From Rhodobacterales bacterium HKCCE4037 (GTDB lineage Bacteria; Pseudomonadota; Alphaproteobacteria; Rhodobacterales; Rhodobacteraceae): a stretch of 64,000 bases of DNA. This document shows positions 52,989 through 64,000 of the stretch, piece after piece (positions within the stretch are counted from its first letter, which is position 1; each line of letters starts with the position of its first letter). Under the pieces are notes generated by a model. The model worked only from the letters and a program-made list of their open reading frames with translations, made no database searches and had not been told where the DNA came from. The translations under genes were made by a program, and so were the position numbers. The stretch spans positions 1 to 64,000 of the forward strand of contig WVSM01000003.1 in NCBI GenBank assembly GCA_015689645.1, given 5' to 3'.

Positions 52989-54122
52989 TCAATAGGCCGG
53001 CTCCATTCGCGGGCTTACCGGCACCTCGCACGGGACGGAGGGGATCAGCAGCAACGAAAGGAAGGCCGCCCCGGCTTTCGCGCTGCCGGCCCATTGGGAC
53101 AGCTTGCCGCCGACGCCACCCCGTTTCTTCGCCGCCGCGATCTGGCGGTTCGCGCGGTCAAGACGGTCAAGCCCCGGCACCCAACGCGGGTGGTCGATGT
53201 CGAGGGTCAGCGGGAAGACCTGACGCGAGATCTCGGAGGTCTTGCGGAAAACCTCCTGCCCGTACCAGGCCGGATCGACGCCAAGCGCCTCGTGAAACGC
53301 CGGACGCTGGTGGTCGCGTACCCACATCGTCGAGAAGACCGCCGTGAGGAAGAACTTGATCCAGAGCTTGTTGACGCCGGAGGTCAGCTTGGGGTCGGAC
53401 TTCATCAGGAGGGCGAAGGCCTCGCCGTGGCTGAACTCGTCATTGCACCACTCCTTGAACCACTTGAAGATCGGGTGGAACCGCTTGTCCGGGTTCGCCT
53501 CCAGGTGGCGATAGATGGTGATGTAGCGGGCGTAACCGATCTTTTCGCTGAGGTAAGTGGCGTAGTAGATGAACTTCGGCCGGAAGTAGGTGTACTTCTT
53601 GGCCTGCGTCAGGAAGCCAAGGTTCACCGCGATCCCCGCCTCACGAAGCGCATCGTTGATGAAGCCCGCGTGCCGCGCCTCGTCCCGCGCCATGAGCTGG
53701 AAAAGGGTCACGATGTCCTCGTTCGAGCCGCGGCGCTTCATCTCCTTGTAGAGGACGCAGCCCGAGAATTCCGCCGTGCAGGACGAGATCAGGAAGTCGA
53801 TAAACTCTGCCCGCAGCTTCGGTTCCATCCCCTCCCAATCGATGTGATCCCAGTCTTCGTTCTTCTTGAAGTGGCCCTTGTTGGGGTCGGATTTCATCCG
53901 TCCGATAAGCTCGTCCCAATCAGCGCGCACCGGGCTGACGTCGATGGCGTCCATCTCGTCGAAATCGGTGGTGTAGAAGCGGGGTGTCAGCAGGGTATTC
54001 TGCATCGCCACTTCGGTGGCCGCGGTGCTGTCGACCGGGCCGTCGAAATTCTGCGCGGCGAGCCCCTCTTCGACCGTCTTGGCGTCGGCGGAATGGGCGA
54101 TGTTGCGTGTGGGCGCGTTCAT
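52989..54122 (-). CDS. acsF: Aerobic Mg-protoporphyrin IX monomethyl ester cyclase
   Basis: A 377-residue diiron oxygenase that forms the fifth ring of (bacterio)chlorophyll using O2. Iron ligands are probably in SSCTAEFSGCVLYKE (about 113-127), ARDEARHAGFINDAL (145-159) and CNDEFSHGEAFAL (about 236). Its presence and the lack of bchE in view show the oxygen-dependent route of an aerobic phototroph. It overlaps the preceding small gene by 4 nt. The Ala-rich C-terminal extension after residue 340 has no clear role. Confidence 0.96.
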   Translation of the reverse strand: MNAPTRNIAHSADAKTVEEGLAAQNFDGPVDSTAATEVAMQNTLLTPRFYTTDFDEMDAIDVSPVRADWDELIGRMKSDPNKGHFKKNEDWDHIDWEGMEPKLRAEFIDFLISSCTAEFSGCVLYKEMKRRGSNEDIVTLFQLMARDEARHAGFINDALREAGIAVNLGFLTQAKKYTYFRPKFIYYATYLSEKIGYARYITIYRHLEANPDKRFHPIFKWFKEWCNDEFSHGEAFALLMKSDPKLTSGVNKLWIKFFLTAVFSTMWVRDHQRPAFHEALGVDPAWYGQEVFRKTSEISRQVFPLTLDIDHPRWVPGLDRLDRANRQIAAAKKRGGVGGKLSQWAGSAKAGAAFLSLLLIPSVPCEVPVSPRMEPAY

Positions 54123-54415
54123 GACAGGGCCTCCTCGGAGAAGGAGAATTCGCAAAGCTCCATGAACTCGAAATCGCCGGTGGCGCGGGTCCAGAGCCGT
54201 TCGATCCCGCTGGCGCGCGTGATGATCGCCGTGCGATCCTCGCTGACGACCTCACCGTAAGGCGCCATGATCTCGGCGCCCTGAACCTCGACGGTGTCGC
54301 CGGGGCCGACGACCGACCCGTCGTTGAAGCGCACATGCGCCGACAGCTCGTCGAAGCAGTGGCTGATCGTGACGGTGCAAGGCACCGTCTGCCGTTCTCG
54401 CGTGAATAGTCCCAT
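54119..54415 (-). CDS. Conserved small protein of the puh-acsF region
   Basis: A 98-residue soluble protein with no domain that I can name. It is mostly beta-like with SHCFDELSAHVRFNDGSVVG and VQGAEIMAPYGEVVSEDRTA, and an acidic end (FEFMELCEFSFSEEALS). It has only three cysteines and no signal peptide. It lies between puhC and acsF and overlaps acsF by 4 nt, so it is co-translated with the cyclase; a helper role for AcsF is a reasonable guess. Confidence 0.7.
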   Translation of the reverse strand: MGLFTRERQTVPCTVTISHCFDELSAHVRFNDGSVVGPGDTVEVQGAEIMAPYGEVVSEDRTAIITRASGIERLWTRATGDFEFMELCEFSFSEEALS

Positions 54416-54468
54416 GGTCGTTCCCTTTGTGTTCGAGGACCGGGCTGGCGAGGCCCGGGCCGGTTGGT

Positions 54469-54921
54469 CTAGTCGAGCAGGCGGGCGAAGGCGGCGATGT
54501 TGTCCGCGCCGTAGCCGATCAGCTCGATGGTGAATTCCGTGTGCGGGTCCAGGATGGCGATGTGCCCGTTCTCGCGGCGCACCACGTCGACGGGGAGCGC
54601 CGGGTCGGCGCCATGCACGATCCGGCGGCGTTCCAGAACGCGTCCGATGACCCCGTAGAACCCGCCGAGGTCATCATCGGAGCTGGCGATCAACGTGCCG
54701 CCCTCGAAGATATCGTAAGTGCCCAGACCGCGCGGGCTGAGCGTGACGCTCCGGCTTTCCACCACCGGGGCTTCGATCAGCACGCCGGTGTTCGGGTGGT
54801 CGGAGATCTGGGCGTAAGCCACGAGGGCGATGGACAAGGCCATCAGTCCGAACATCGCCCGGACAAGCGCCCGGGGGACCATCTCGCGGTCGCGGAACTT
54901 CATCTGGTCGGCAAGGCTCAT
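54469..54921 (-). CDS. puhC: Photosynthetic complex assembly protein PuhC
   Basis: A 150-residue protein with one N-terminal membrane helix (about residues 22-42, VRAMFGLMALSIALVAYAQ) and a periplasmic domain. Position after puhB and size fit PuhC, which helps organise the reaction centre and light-harvesting complex. ATG 54921 lies 4 nt after the puhB stop. A longer upstream frame overlaps puhB and is not supported. Confidence 0.85.
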   Translation of the reverse strand: MSLADQMKFRDREMVPRALVRAMFGLMALSIALVAYAQISDHPNTGVLIEAPVVESRSVTLSPRGLGTYDIFEGGTLIASSDDDLGGFYGVIGRVLERRRIVHGADPALPVDVVRRENGHIAILDPHTEFTIELIGYGADNIAAFARLLD

Positions 54922-54925
54922 GGGG

Positions 54926-55549
54926 TTACTCCGCGGCCATGGCCGGGGCAGTGATCGCCACCTCCGGCGTGTTGATGCGGGCCTCGGCGGCCTCGGCGAA
55001 GATCTCGGCCACGCGTTCCACGTCGGGAATGCAGCGCAAGGCAGGCTGGGTGCGGAACACCCAGGGGCGCACATGCGGCCAGGTCATCAGGTAGCTGATC
55101 CGCGTGCCTCCAAGCGTCTCGAAGGCGATCGTGCCGGACCCGTCCCTGCGTTGGCTCAGGTGAGCAGACCCGATCTTCACGAAGGGCAGGTTCAGCGTCA
55201 TCGTCAGCGCCGCACCAATGCGCAGGCAGACCCGGCGATTGGTCAGCGTGTAAACGGTTGACCGCGCCTGCACCCAGGCAACGACGTAGAGGATCGCGCA
55301 GGTCACGACGCCCATGAGCACAAGCGGCACCGCGTGCAGCAGGGCCTCACCAATCGGGAAAGTCGCGCTGGACGCTCCGACCCGCCAGATGGCCAACAGG
55401 ACGAAATAGCCGGCCACCCAGCGCAGGGCCATCGCCTCAACCGCCAGTCGCCAGGGGTTCGGGGCGCCCTGCCAGAGGATCTCTTCCCCTTCTGGCGGTT
55501 TACCCGGCAAGCCCCGGATCGGTTCGAAGTTGAAATCGTCGTGGTGCAT
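54926..55549 (-). CDS. puhB: Reaction-centre assembly protein PuhB
   Basis: A 207-residue membrane protein with three hydrophobic helices in the first two thirds (about 45-60, 70-92 and 95-108) after the PuhB-type N-terminus GLPGKPPEGEEILWQGAPNP. It is a dimeric assembly factor for the reaction centre in Rhodobacter. TLTNRRVCLRIGAALTMTLN and the following segment match a PH-like membrane domain. Short gaps link it to puhA and puhC. Confidence 0.9.
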   Translation of the reverse strand: MHHDDFNFEPIRGLPGKPPEGEEILWQGAPNPWRLAVEAMALRWVAGYFVLLAIWRVGASSATFPIGEALLHAVPLVLMGVVTCAILYVVAWVQARSTVYTLTNRRVCLRIGAALTMTLNLPFVKIGSAHLSQRRDGSGTIAFETLGGTRISYLMTWPHVRPWVFRTQPALRCIPDVERVAEIFAEAAEARINTPEVAITAPAMAAE

Positions 55550-55607
55550 CTTGGTGTCCCCCTTTGTCAGGACCGGCCCCGCTGGCGAGACGGGGCCGGG
55601 TCGTCTC

Positions 55608-56387
55608 TCAGAACTGCGTTTCCAACCGCGCCGGGTCCGCATAGAGCGTGCCGCCGGCGTAGTAGGCGCTGATCTTCTCCTCCTCGAGCAGGGTCACCTG
55701 CCCCGCGTCGGCAAGACCGGGGATGCCCGCGAAGTTCGCGCCGTAGAGCGATTTGACGGTCACCCGGTCCGACTGGATGCGGCAGAGGTTGATCGGGATC
55801 AGCCGCTGGCCGCCCGACCCCTCCGGATTGAGGTCCATCACGAGGTAGCGGACGAGGTGCTCGGGCACGTCGATCATCATGTCGGTGACACGGCCCACAA
55901 CTTCTCCGTCACCGGCCACCACGGGCTTGCCACGCGGATCGCGACCGGCCGAGACGTGGAAGTCGGGCAAGCTGGCCATCGGGCGGATCTTCGGCGTGCC
56001 ATGGGCGTCCAGTTCCGGCGCATCGCGGCGCGGCGCCCATGCGGCGGGTCCAACGCCATCGGCCATCGGGTCGCCGGTCGGCAGGTAGGGCGCGCCGCCC
56101 GACACGGCCGTCCGTGCAAGGGCAAGGTCCTTGCGCTCATGCGCTGCCTCGTTCTCGACGGAGGGCACGGTGACCTTGCCGCGCCCGTGCGGAAGATCGA
56201 ACGTTTTCGGCGTCGGCATCGACCAGACCGAAAGCCCGAGGTCTTTCCCGTCATCATCGACGAGCGGGTAGCCCTCGCGCATGTTCTCGCGCTGGATGTA
56301 GATGATCAGTCCGGCGAAGAAGATCCAGAAGCTCCAGATCGCGATGCTCGCCAGATCGACGTTGCCCCAGAATGTCACATCAACCAT
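55608..56387 (-). CDS. puhA: Photosynthetic reaction centre H subunit
   Basis: A 259-residue subunit that caps the L/M reaction-centre core on the cytoplasmic side. It has one N-terminal membrane helix (about 12-31, LASIAIWSFWIFFAGLIIYI) followed by the signature QRENMREGYPL. The PRC-barrel domain includes VVGRVTDMMIDVPEHLVRYL. ATG 56387 has AAGGA upstream. It comes after lhaA, as is standard in purple bacteria, and is direct evidence of phototrophy. Confidence 0.97.
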   Translation of the reverse strand: MVDVTFWGNVDLASIAIWSFWIFFAGLIIYIQRENMREGYPLVDDDGKDLGLSVWSMPTPKTFDLPHGRGKVTVPSVENEAAHERKDLALARTAVSGGAPYLPTGDPMADGVGPAAWAPRRDAPELDAHGTPKIRPMASLPDFHVSAGRDPRGKPVVAGDGEVVGRVTDMMIDVPEHLVRYLVMDLNPEGSGGQRLIPINLCRIQSDRVTVKSLYGANFAGIPGLADAGQVTLLEEEKISAYYAGGTLYADPARLETQF

Positions 56388-56407
56388 GGTTTCGGTCCTT
56401 TCGTGGT

Positions 56408-57835
56408 TCAGGTCGGGAAGTCGGCCAGTCCCAACCTGGCCGGCTCCCGCGGGGTCAGAGCCCGGGTGCGCACAAGCGGACCAAGAGCCATGAGGGTGAG
56501 GAAAATGAGGCCGATCTCGGTATGGTAGACGACCGAGTAGCCGGTGGCAGGCTGCGACATGGCCGCGCCCAGAAGGCCGCTGTCTGCGGCATGGTTGACG
56601 AGATCGCGGACGCTGCCGCCGATGAAGATGGACAGTCCCGCAGCCGTCGCCTGCGCCGCGCCCCATGCGCCAAGGGCAAGGCCCCTGCCGGCAGTTGCAC
56701 CTGTCGGCATCGTCATCGCCGCGGTGAGCGTAGCTACGGCGAAAAGGCCGCCACCCAGACCGATCAGCCCCGCGCCCGCGAAGAACATCGGTGATGAGTT
56801 CAGCGGAGCCGCGAAGATCACGGCAGAGAACGCCGCAAGACCGATCAGCAGACCCCGCGCCGCCATCCTGTGCGGGTCAAGCCCGTTGGCCAGCCATCGC
56901 GCGGCCAGGGCGAAACCAAGGAGCGCGCCACCAGCCCACATCGCCGTCAGCAAAGTGGTCGCCGAGACACTGAGGCCGAGGATCTCGCCGCCATAGGGCT
57001 CCAGCAGCACGTCCTGCATGTTGAAGGCCATTGTCCCGAGAAAGACGACAAGCAACAGCCGACCGGCCTCACCGCCCGCGTTGTAATCGGCCCAAGCGTC
57101 CCGGAAGAGAGGGCGCGGTGCCGTGCGTTCCGCGCGGCTCATCGGCCGCACACGCTCCTGCTTCCAGAGCGCGAAGACGTTGAGGAACAGGGTGACAACG
57201 GCGGTGCCCTGCACCACCTGAACAAGCTTGAGCGCCGAGAAATCGCGTAGCAGCGTGCCGATCACCACGGCCGCGAAAGCCATCCCGATCAGGAACATGA
57301 CGTAGAGGAGTGCCACGACCCTCGGGCGCGTTTCGTCGGTCGCCCGGTCAGCGGCCAGCGCAAGACCTGCCGTCTGCGTCATATGCATGCCGAGGCCGGT
57401 CAGGAGAAACGCAAGTCCAGCGCCCACATAGCCCGCCCAATCGACGTCGAGGGCCCGGTCCCCCGACAGCACCAGCAGGGCCATCGGCATGATCGCGAGG
57501 CCGCCGAATTGCCAGAGCGTACCGAACCAGAGGAATGGAATGCGCTTCCATCCGATCGCGCTGCGGTGAGTGTCGGAGCGGAAGCCAAGCAGCGCCCGGA
57601 ATGGCGCCACGAGAACCGGAATGGCGATCATCAGCGCCACGATGGTGGCGGGCACCTCGAGTTCCACGATCATCACGCGGTTGAGCGTGCCAAGCAGCAT
57701 GACCGTCGCCATGCCGACACTGATCTGGAACACGGCGAGGCGCAAAAGCTGCCCCAAGGGAAGATCGTCCGAGGCCGCGTCCGAGAACGGCAGCATGCGG
57801 ATCGAAAGACCCTTGATGACGTCGCGAGTCTTCAT
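56408..57835 (-). CDS. lhaA: Light-harvesting 1 assembly protein (LhaA/PucC family)
   Basis: A 475-residue major-facilitator-like membrane protein with about 12 helices. Family signatures are MLGTLNRVMIVELEVPA (as VMLLGTLNRVMIVELEVPAT), ALLGFRSDTHRSAIGWKRIP and LLEPYGGEILGLSVSATT. It helps insert light-harvesting polypeptides or deliver pigment. It overlaps bchM by 4 nt and is followed 20 nt later by puhA. Confidence 0.93.
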   Translation of the reverse strand: MKTRDVIKGLSIRMLPFSDAASDDLPLGQLLRLAVFQISVGMATVMLLGTLNRVMIVELEVPATIVALMIAIPVLVAPFRALLGFRSDTHRSAIGWKRIPFLWFGTLWQFGGLAIMPMALLVLSGDRALDVDWAGYVGAGLAFLLTGLGMHMTQTAGLALAADRATDETRPRVVALLYVMFLIGMAFAAVVIGTLLRDFSALKLVQVVQGTAVVTLFLNVFALWKQERVRPMSRAERTAPRPLFRDAWADYNAGGEAGRLLLVVFLGTMAFNMQDVLLEPYGGEILGLSVSATTLLTAMWAGGALLGFALAARWLANGLDPHRMAARGLLIGLAAFSAVIFAAPLNSSPMFFAGAGLIGLGGGLFAVATLTAAMTMPTGATAGRGLALGAWGAAQATAAGLSIFIGGSVRDLVNHAADSGLLGAAMSQPATGYSVVYHTEIGLIFLTLMALGPLVRTRALTPREPARLGLADFPT

Positions 57836-58514
57836 GGCCGCAGCCCCACGTGGGTATAAGCGGTCGAGATGTAGAAGCCGGACGTGACCCGCTCGCCTTC
57901 CTTCAGGCGGCCGGGGACCGCTTCGTCCTTCAGCGCGGAGGCGACCCTCGCCGCCGATTGCGGCACCATGACCGGAGACCGGTCGCCGCGCGGGAACAGT
58001 TTGCCCACGCGCCACATCGCCATCAGCATCGGCGTGCGCGGCGGCAGGGTAAAGGCGATGGTCCCGGATGTGCGCGCACGCAGGGCCCCGAGAAGATGCG
58101 CCAGTTCCGGCGATTGGTAATAGATCAGGCTGTCCATCGCCACGACGTGGTCGAACCGGCCGAGAGCGGCATCGGCGAGGTCCCCGGCGTGATAGGTTAT
58201 GTCGAGATGTCCGGGCGTTCGATTGCGGGCGATTTCGATCAGCGAAGGCGCGATATCGACCGCCACGACCTGCGCGCCGCGCTTTGCAAGCTCATGGGCG
58301 AGGGCCCCGGTTCCACAACCCGCGTCCAGAACCCGCGACCCGGTCAGGTCCGCTGGCAGCGATCCCAGCAGCACTTCGCGCATCCGGTCGCGTCCCGCAC
58401 GTACGGTTGCCCGGATCCCGGACACCGGCGCATCGGAGGTCAGCGCCTCCCAGGCCTTGGCGGCGGTGCGGTCGAAATAGTGCTCGACGCGGGAGAGGGT
58501 GCCGTGGTGGCGCA

Positions 58515-58515
<1 letters not shown>
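57832..58515 (-). CDS. bchM: Mg-protoporphyrin IX methyltransferase
   Basis: A 227-residue SAM-dependent enzyme that methylates Mg-protoporphyrin IX just before the AcsF cyclase step. The SAM motif is LDAGCGTGALAHELAKRG (about 64-81), with VEHYFDRTAAKAWEAL near the N-terminus. ATG 58515 overlaps the bchL stop (TGATG, 1 nt) and the gene overlaps lhaA by 4 nt, so translation is coupled through the series. Confidence 0.95.
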
Positions 58516-62965
<4,450 letters not shown>

Positions 62966-62976
<11 letters not shown>

Positions 62977-64000
62977 AATGAGCCTTCGCTTCGTAGAGGG
63001 TGTCGACGCTGATCTCGCTGGTGCCACGCTCGGCGGCGAAAAGTTCGGTATTCCGCCGCGCCTTGCCGCGCACGAAGAAGGGGATCTTCTTCAGCTCTTT
63101 CTCGGCGGCGGGGAGCCATGTGACGGTGACGCCGGCCGGCGCTTCGGGCGTGTCTGCCTGTTCCACCCGCGGGGTCGCCTTGGCGCCATGGTGGCTAGGC
63201 CCCGCGTCGTCGTGGAACTCGAAATCCTCGCGGAACATGTGCAGCAGGTGCTCTTCCAGGCCCATGACCAGCGGATGCACCAGCGTGTCGAACAGGACGT
63301 TCGCCCCCTCGAAGCCCATAACGGGCGAGTAGCGGGCGGGGAAATCCTGAACGTGGACAGGCGACGAGATGACGGCGCAGGGAATGCCGAGCCGCTTGCC
63401 GATGTGCCGCTCCATCTGGGTGCCGAGTATCATCTCCGGAGCGAGGCGCTCGATCTCGGCTTCGACGTCGAGGTAATCCTCGGTGATGAGGGCTTCGACG
63501 CCGTAGTCCTTCGCCATCTTGCGCAGGGGCCGGGCGAATTCGCGGTTGTAGCAGCCCATACCGGCCACCTCGAAACCCATCTCGTCCCGCGCGACGCGGG
63601 CCATGGCCATCACGTGGGTGGCGTCGCCGAACAGGAAGACGCGCTTGCCGGTGAGGTAGGTGCTATCGACGCTTGCCGACCACCAGGGAAGGCGCAGGCG
63701 GCTGGCGTCGGGCTGCGTCGTGACACCGGTCAGGCTTTGGACTTCCGCGATGAAGTCGCGGGTCGCACCGACACCGATGGGGACCGTTTTCGTGTAAGGC
63801 TGCCCGTGTTCCTTCTCCAGCCAGCGAGCGGCGCTTTCGCCGGTTTCGGGGTAGAGCAGCACGTTGGCATGGGCGGCGGGAAGCCGGGCGAGGTCGGCGG
63901 GGCGTGCGTTCAGCGGGGCGCAGACGTTCACCTCGATCCCCATGTCGGCCAGAAGGCCTGTGATCTCTTCCACGTCGTCGCGGTGGCGGAAGCCCAATGC
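62966..64000 (-). CDS. bchB: Dark-operative protochlorophyllide reductase subunit B, partial
   Basis: The C-terminal 344 residues of a protein usually near 510-535 long; the N-terminus lies beyond the window end. With BchN it forms the catalytic tetramer that reduces protochlorophyllide. Visible landmarks are [39 protein letters not shown] (family substrate-site region), and a short C-terminal domain starting about [20 protein letters not shown]. The NADPH-independent complex takes electrons from BchL, encoded two genes downstream. Confidence 0.96.

Overview
The window is GC-rich, densely coded DNA from an alphaproteobacterium, most likely an aerobic anoxygenic phototroph of the Roseobacter group (Rhodobacteraceae). 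The main reason is the block at about 50.4-64.0 kb, read leftwards on the minus strand. It is one arm of a photosynthesis gene cluster in the order bchB-bchH-bchL-bchM-lhaA-puhA-puhB-puhC-orf-acsF-puhE-hemA-cycA. It makes bacteriochlorophyll by the oxygen-dependent AcsF cyclase and builds the type-2 reaction centre. Most of these genes overlap or nearly touch, which suggests one coupled superoperon. bchB is cut by the window edge.

Layout. 0-10.8 kb: housekeeping and accessory genes (end of a YcjX-like gene, YcjF-like protein, DMT exporter, FAD monooxygenase, ileS with a candidate attenuator leader, yghU, DUF3253, ogt, ygfZ, a class V aminotransferase). 10.9-18.5 kb: HisC-like aminotransferase, small exported SH3-like proteins, valS, mnmH, a 3-hydroxyisobutyrate-dehydrogenase-like gene. 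18.7-27.1 kb: a carboxylate-use locus (tctC-tctB-tctA, a family III CoA-transferase and a citryl-CoA lyase-like protein), divergent from a two-component system with its own periplasmic binding protein. 27.1-31.1 kb: putA and its divergent Lrp-type regulator. 31.1-37.0 kb: an operon of an FAD oxidoreductase, an SDR, and hyuA/hyuB. 37.1-39.6 kb: hpsN-comD-comE, an organosulfonate segment behind two LacI-type operators. 39.6-41.2 kb: a lone double-ATPase ABC protein. 41.7-50.0 kb: a sensory block, bphO-bphP (heme oxygenase and bacteriophytochrome) followed by a soluble triple-PAS chemoreceptor, cheR, cheD and a triple-CheW scaffold.

How they work together. The photosynthesis genes supply precursor (hemA), pigment (bchH, bchM, acsF, bchL, bchB), the reaction-centre H subunit and assembly factors (puhABCE, lhaA) and a soluble electron carrier (cycA). 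Directly beyond cycA is a red/far-red sensing pair (bphO makes biliverdin, bphP binds it), then a partial chemotaxis set with no cheA, cheB or cheY in view. The tct and tctDE-like genes look like a self-contained uptake, CoA-activation and cleavage system. hpsN-comDE would connect dihydroxypropanesulfonate or sulfolactate breakdown to sulfoacetaldehyde, but the joining and final enzymes are not in the window.

The most novel-looking signals are: (i) a near-consensus promoter whose predicted start coincides with the AUG of a 16-residue, isoleucine-rich leader ORF upstream of ileS, with arms complementary to the ileS ribosome binding site; (ii) the bphOP / triple-PAS receptor / triple-CheW module beside the photosynthesis cluster; (iii) tandem LacI-type operators with no LacI regulator nearby; (iv) intergenic hairpin arrays. 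No rRNA, tRNA, CRISPR, insertion sequence or phage gene was recognised. All calls come from reading the sequence; no database search was run.
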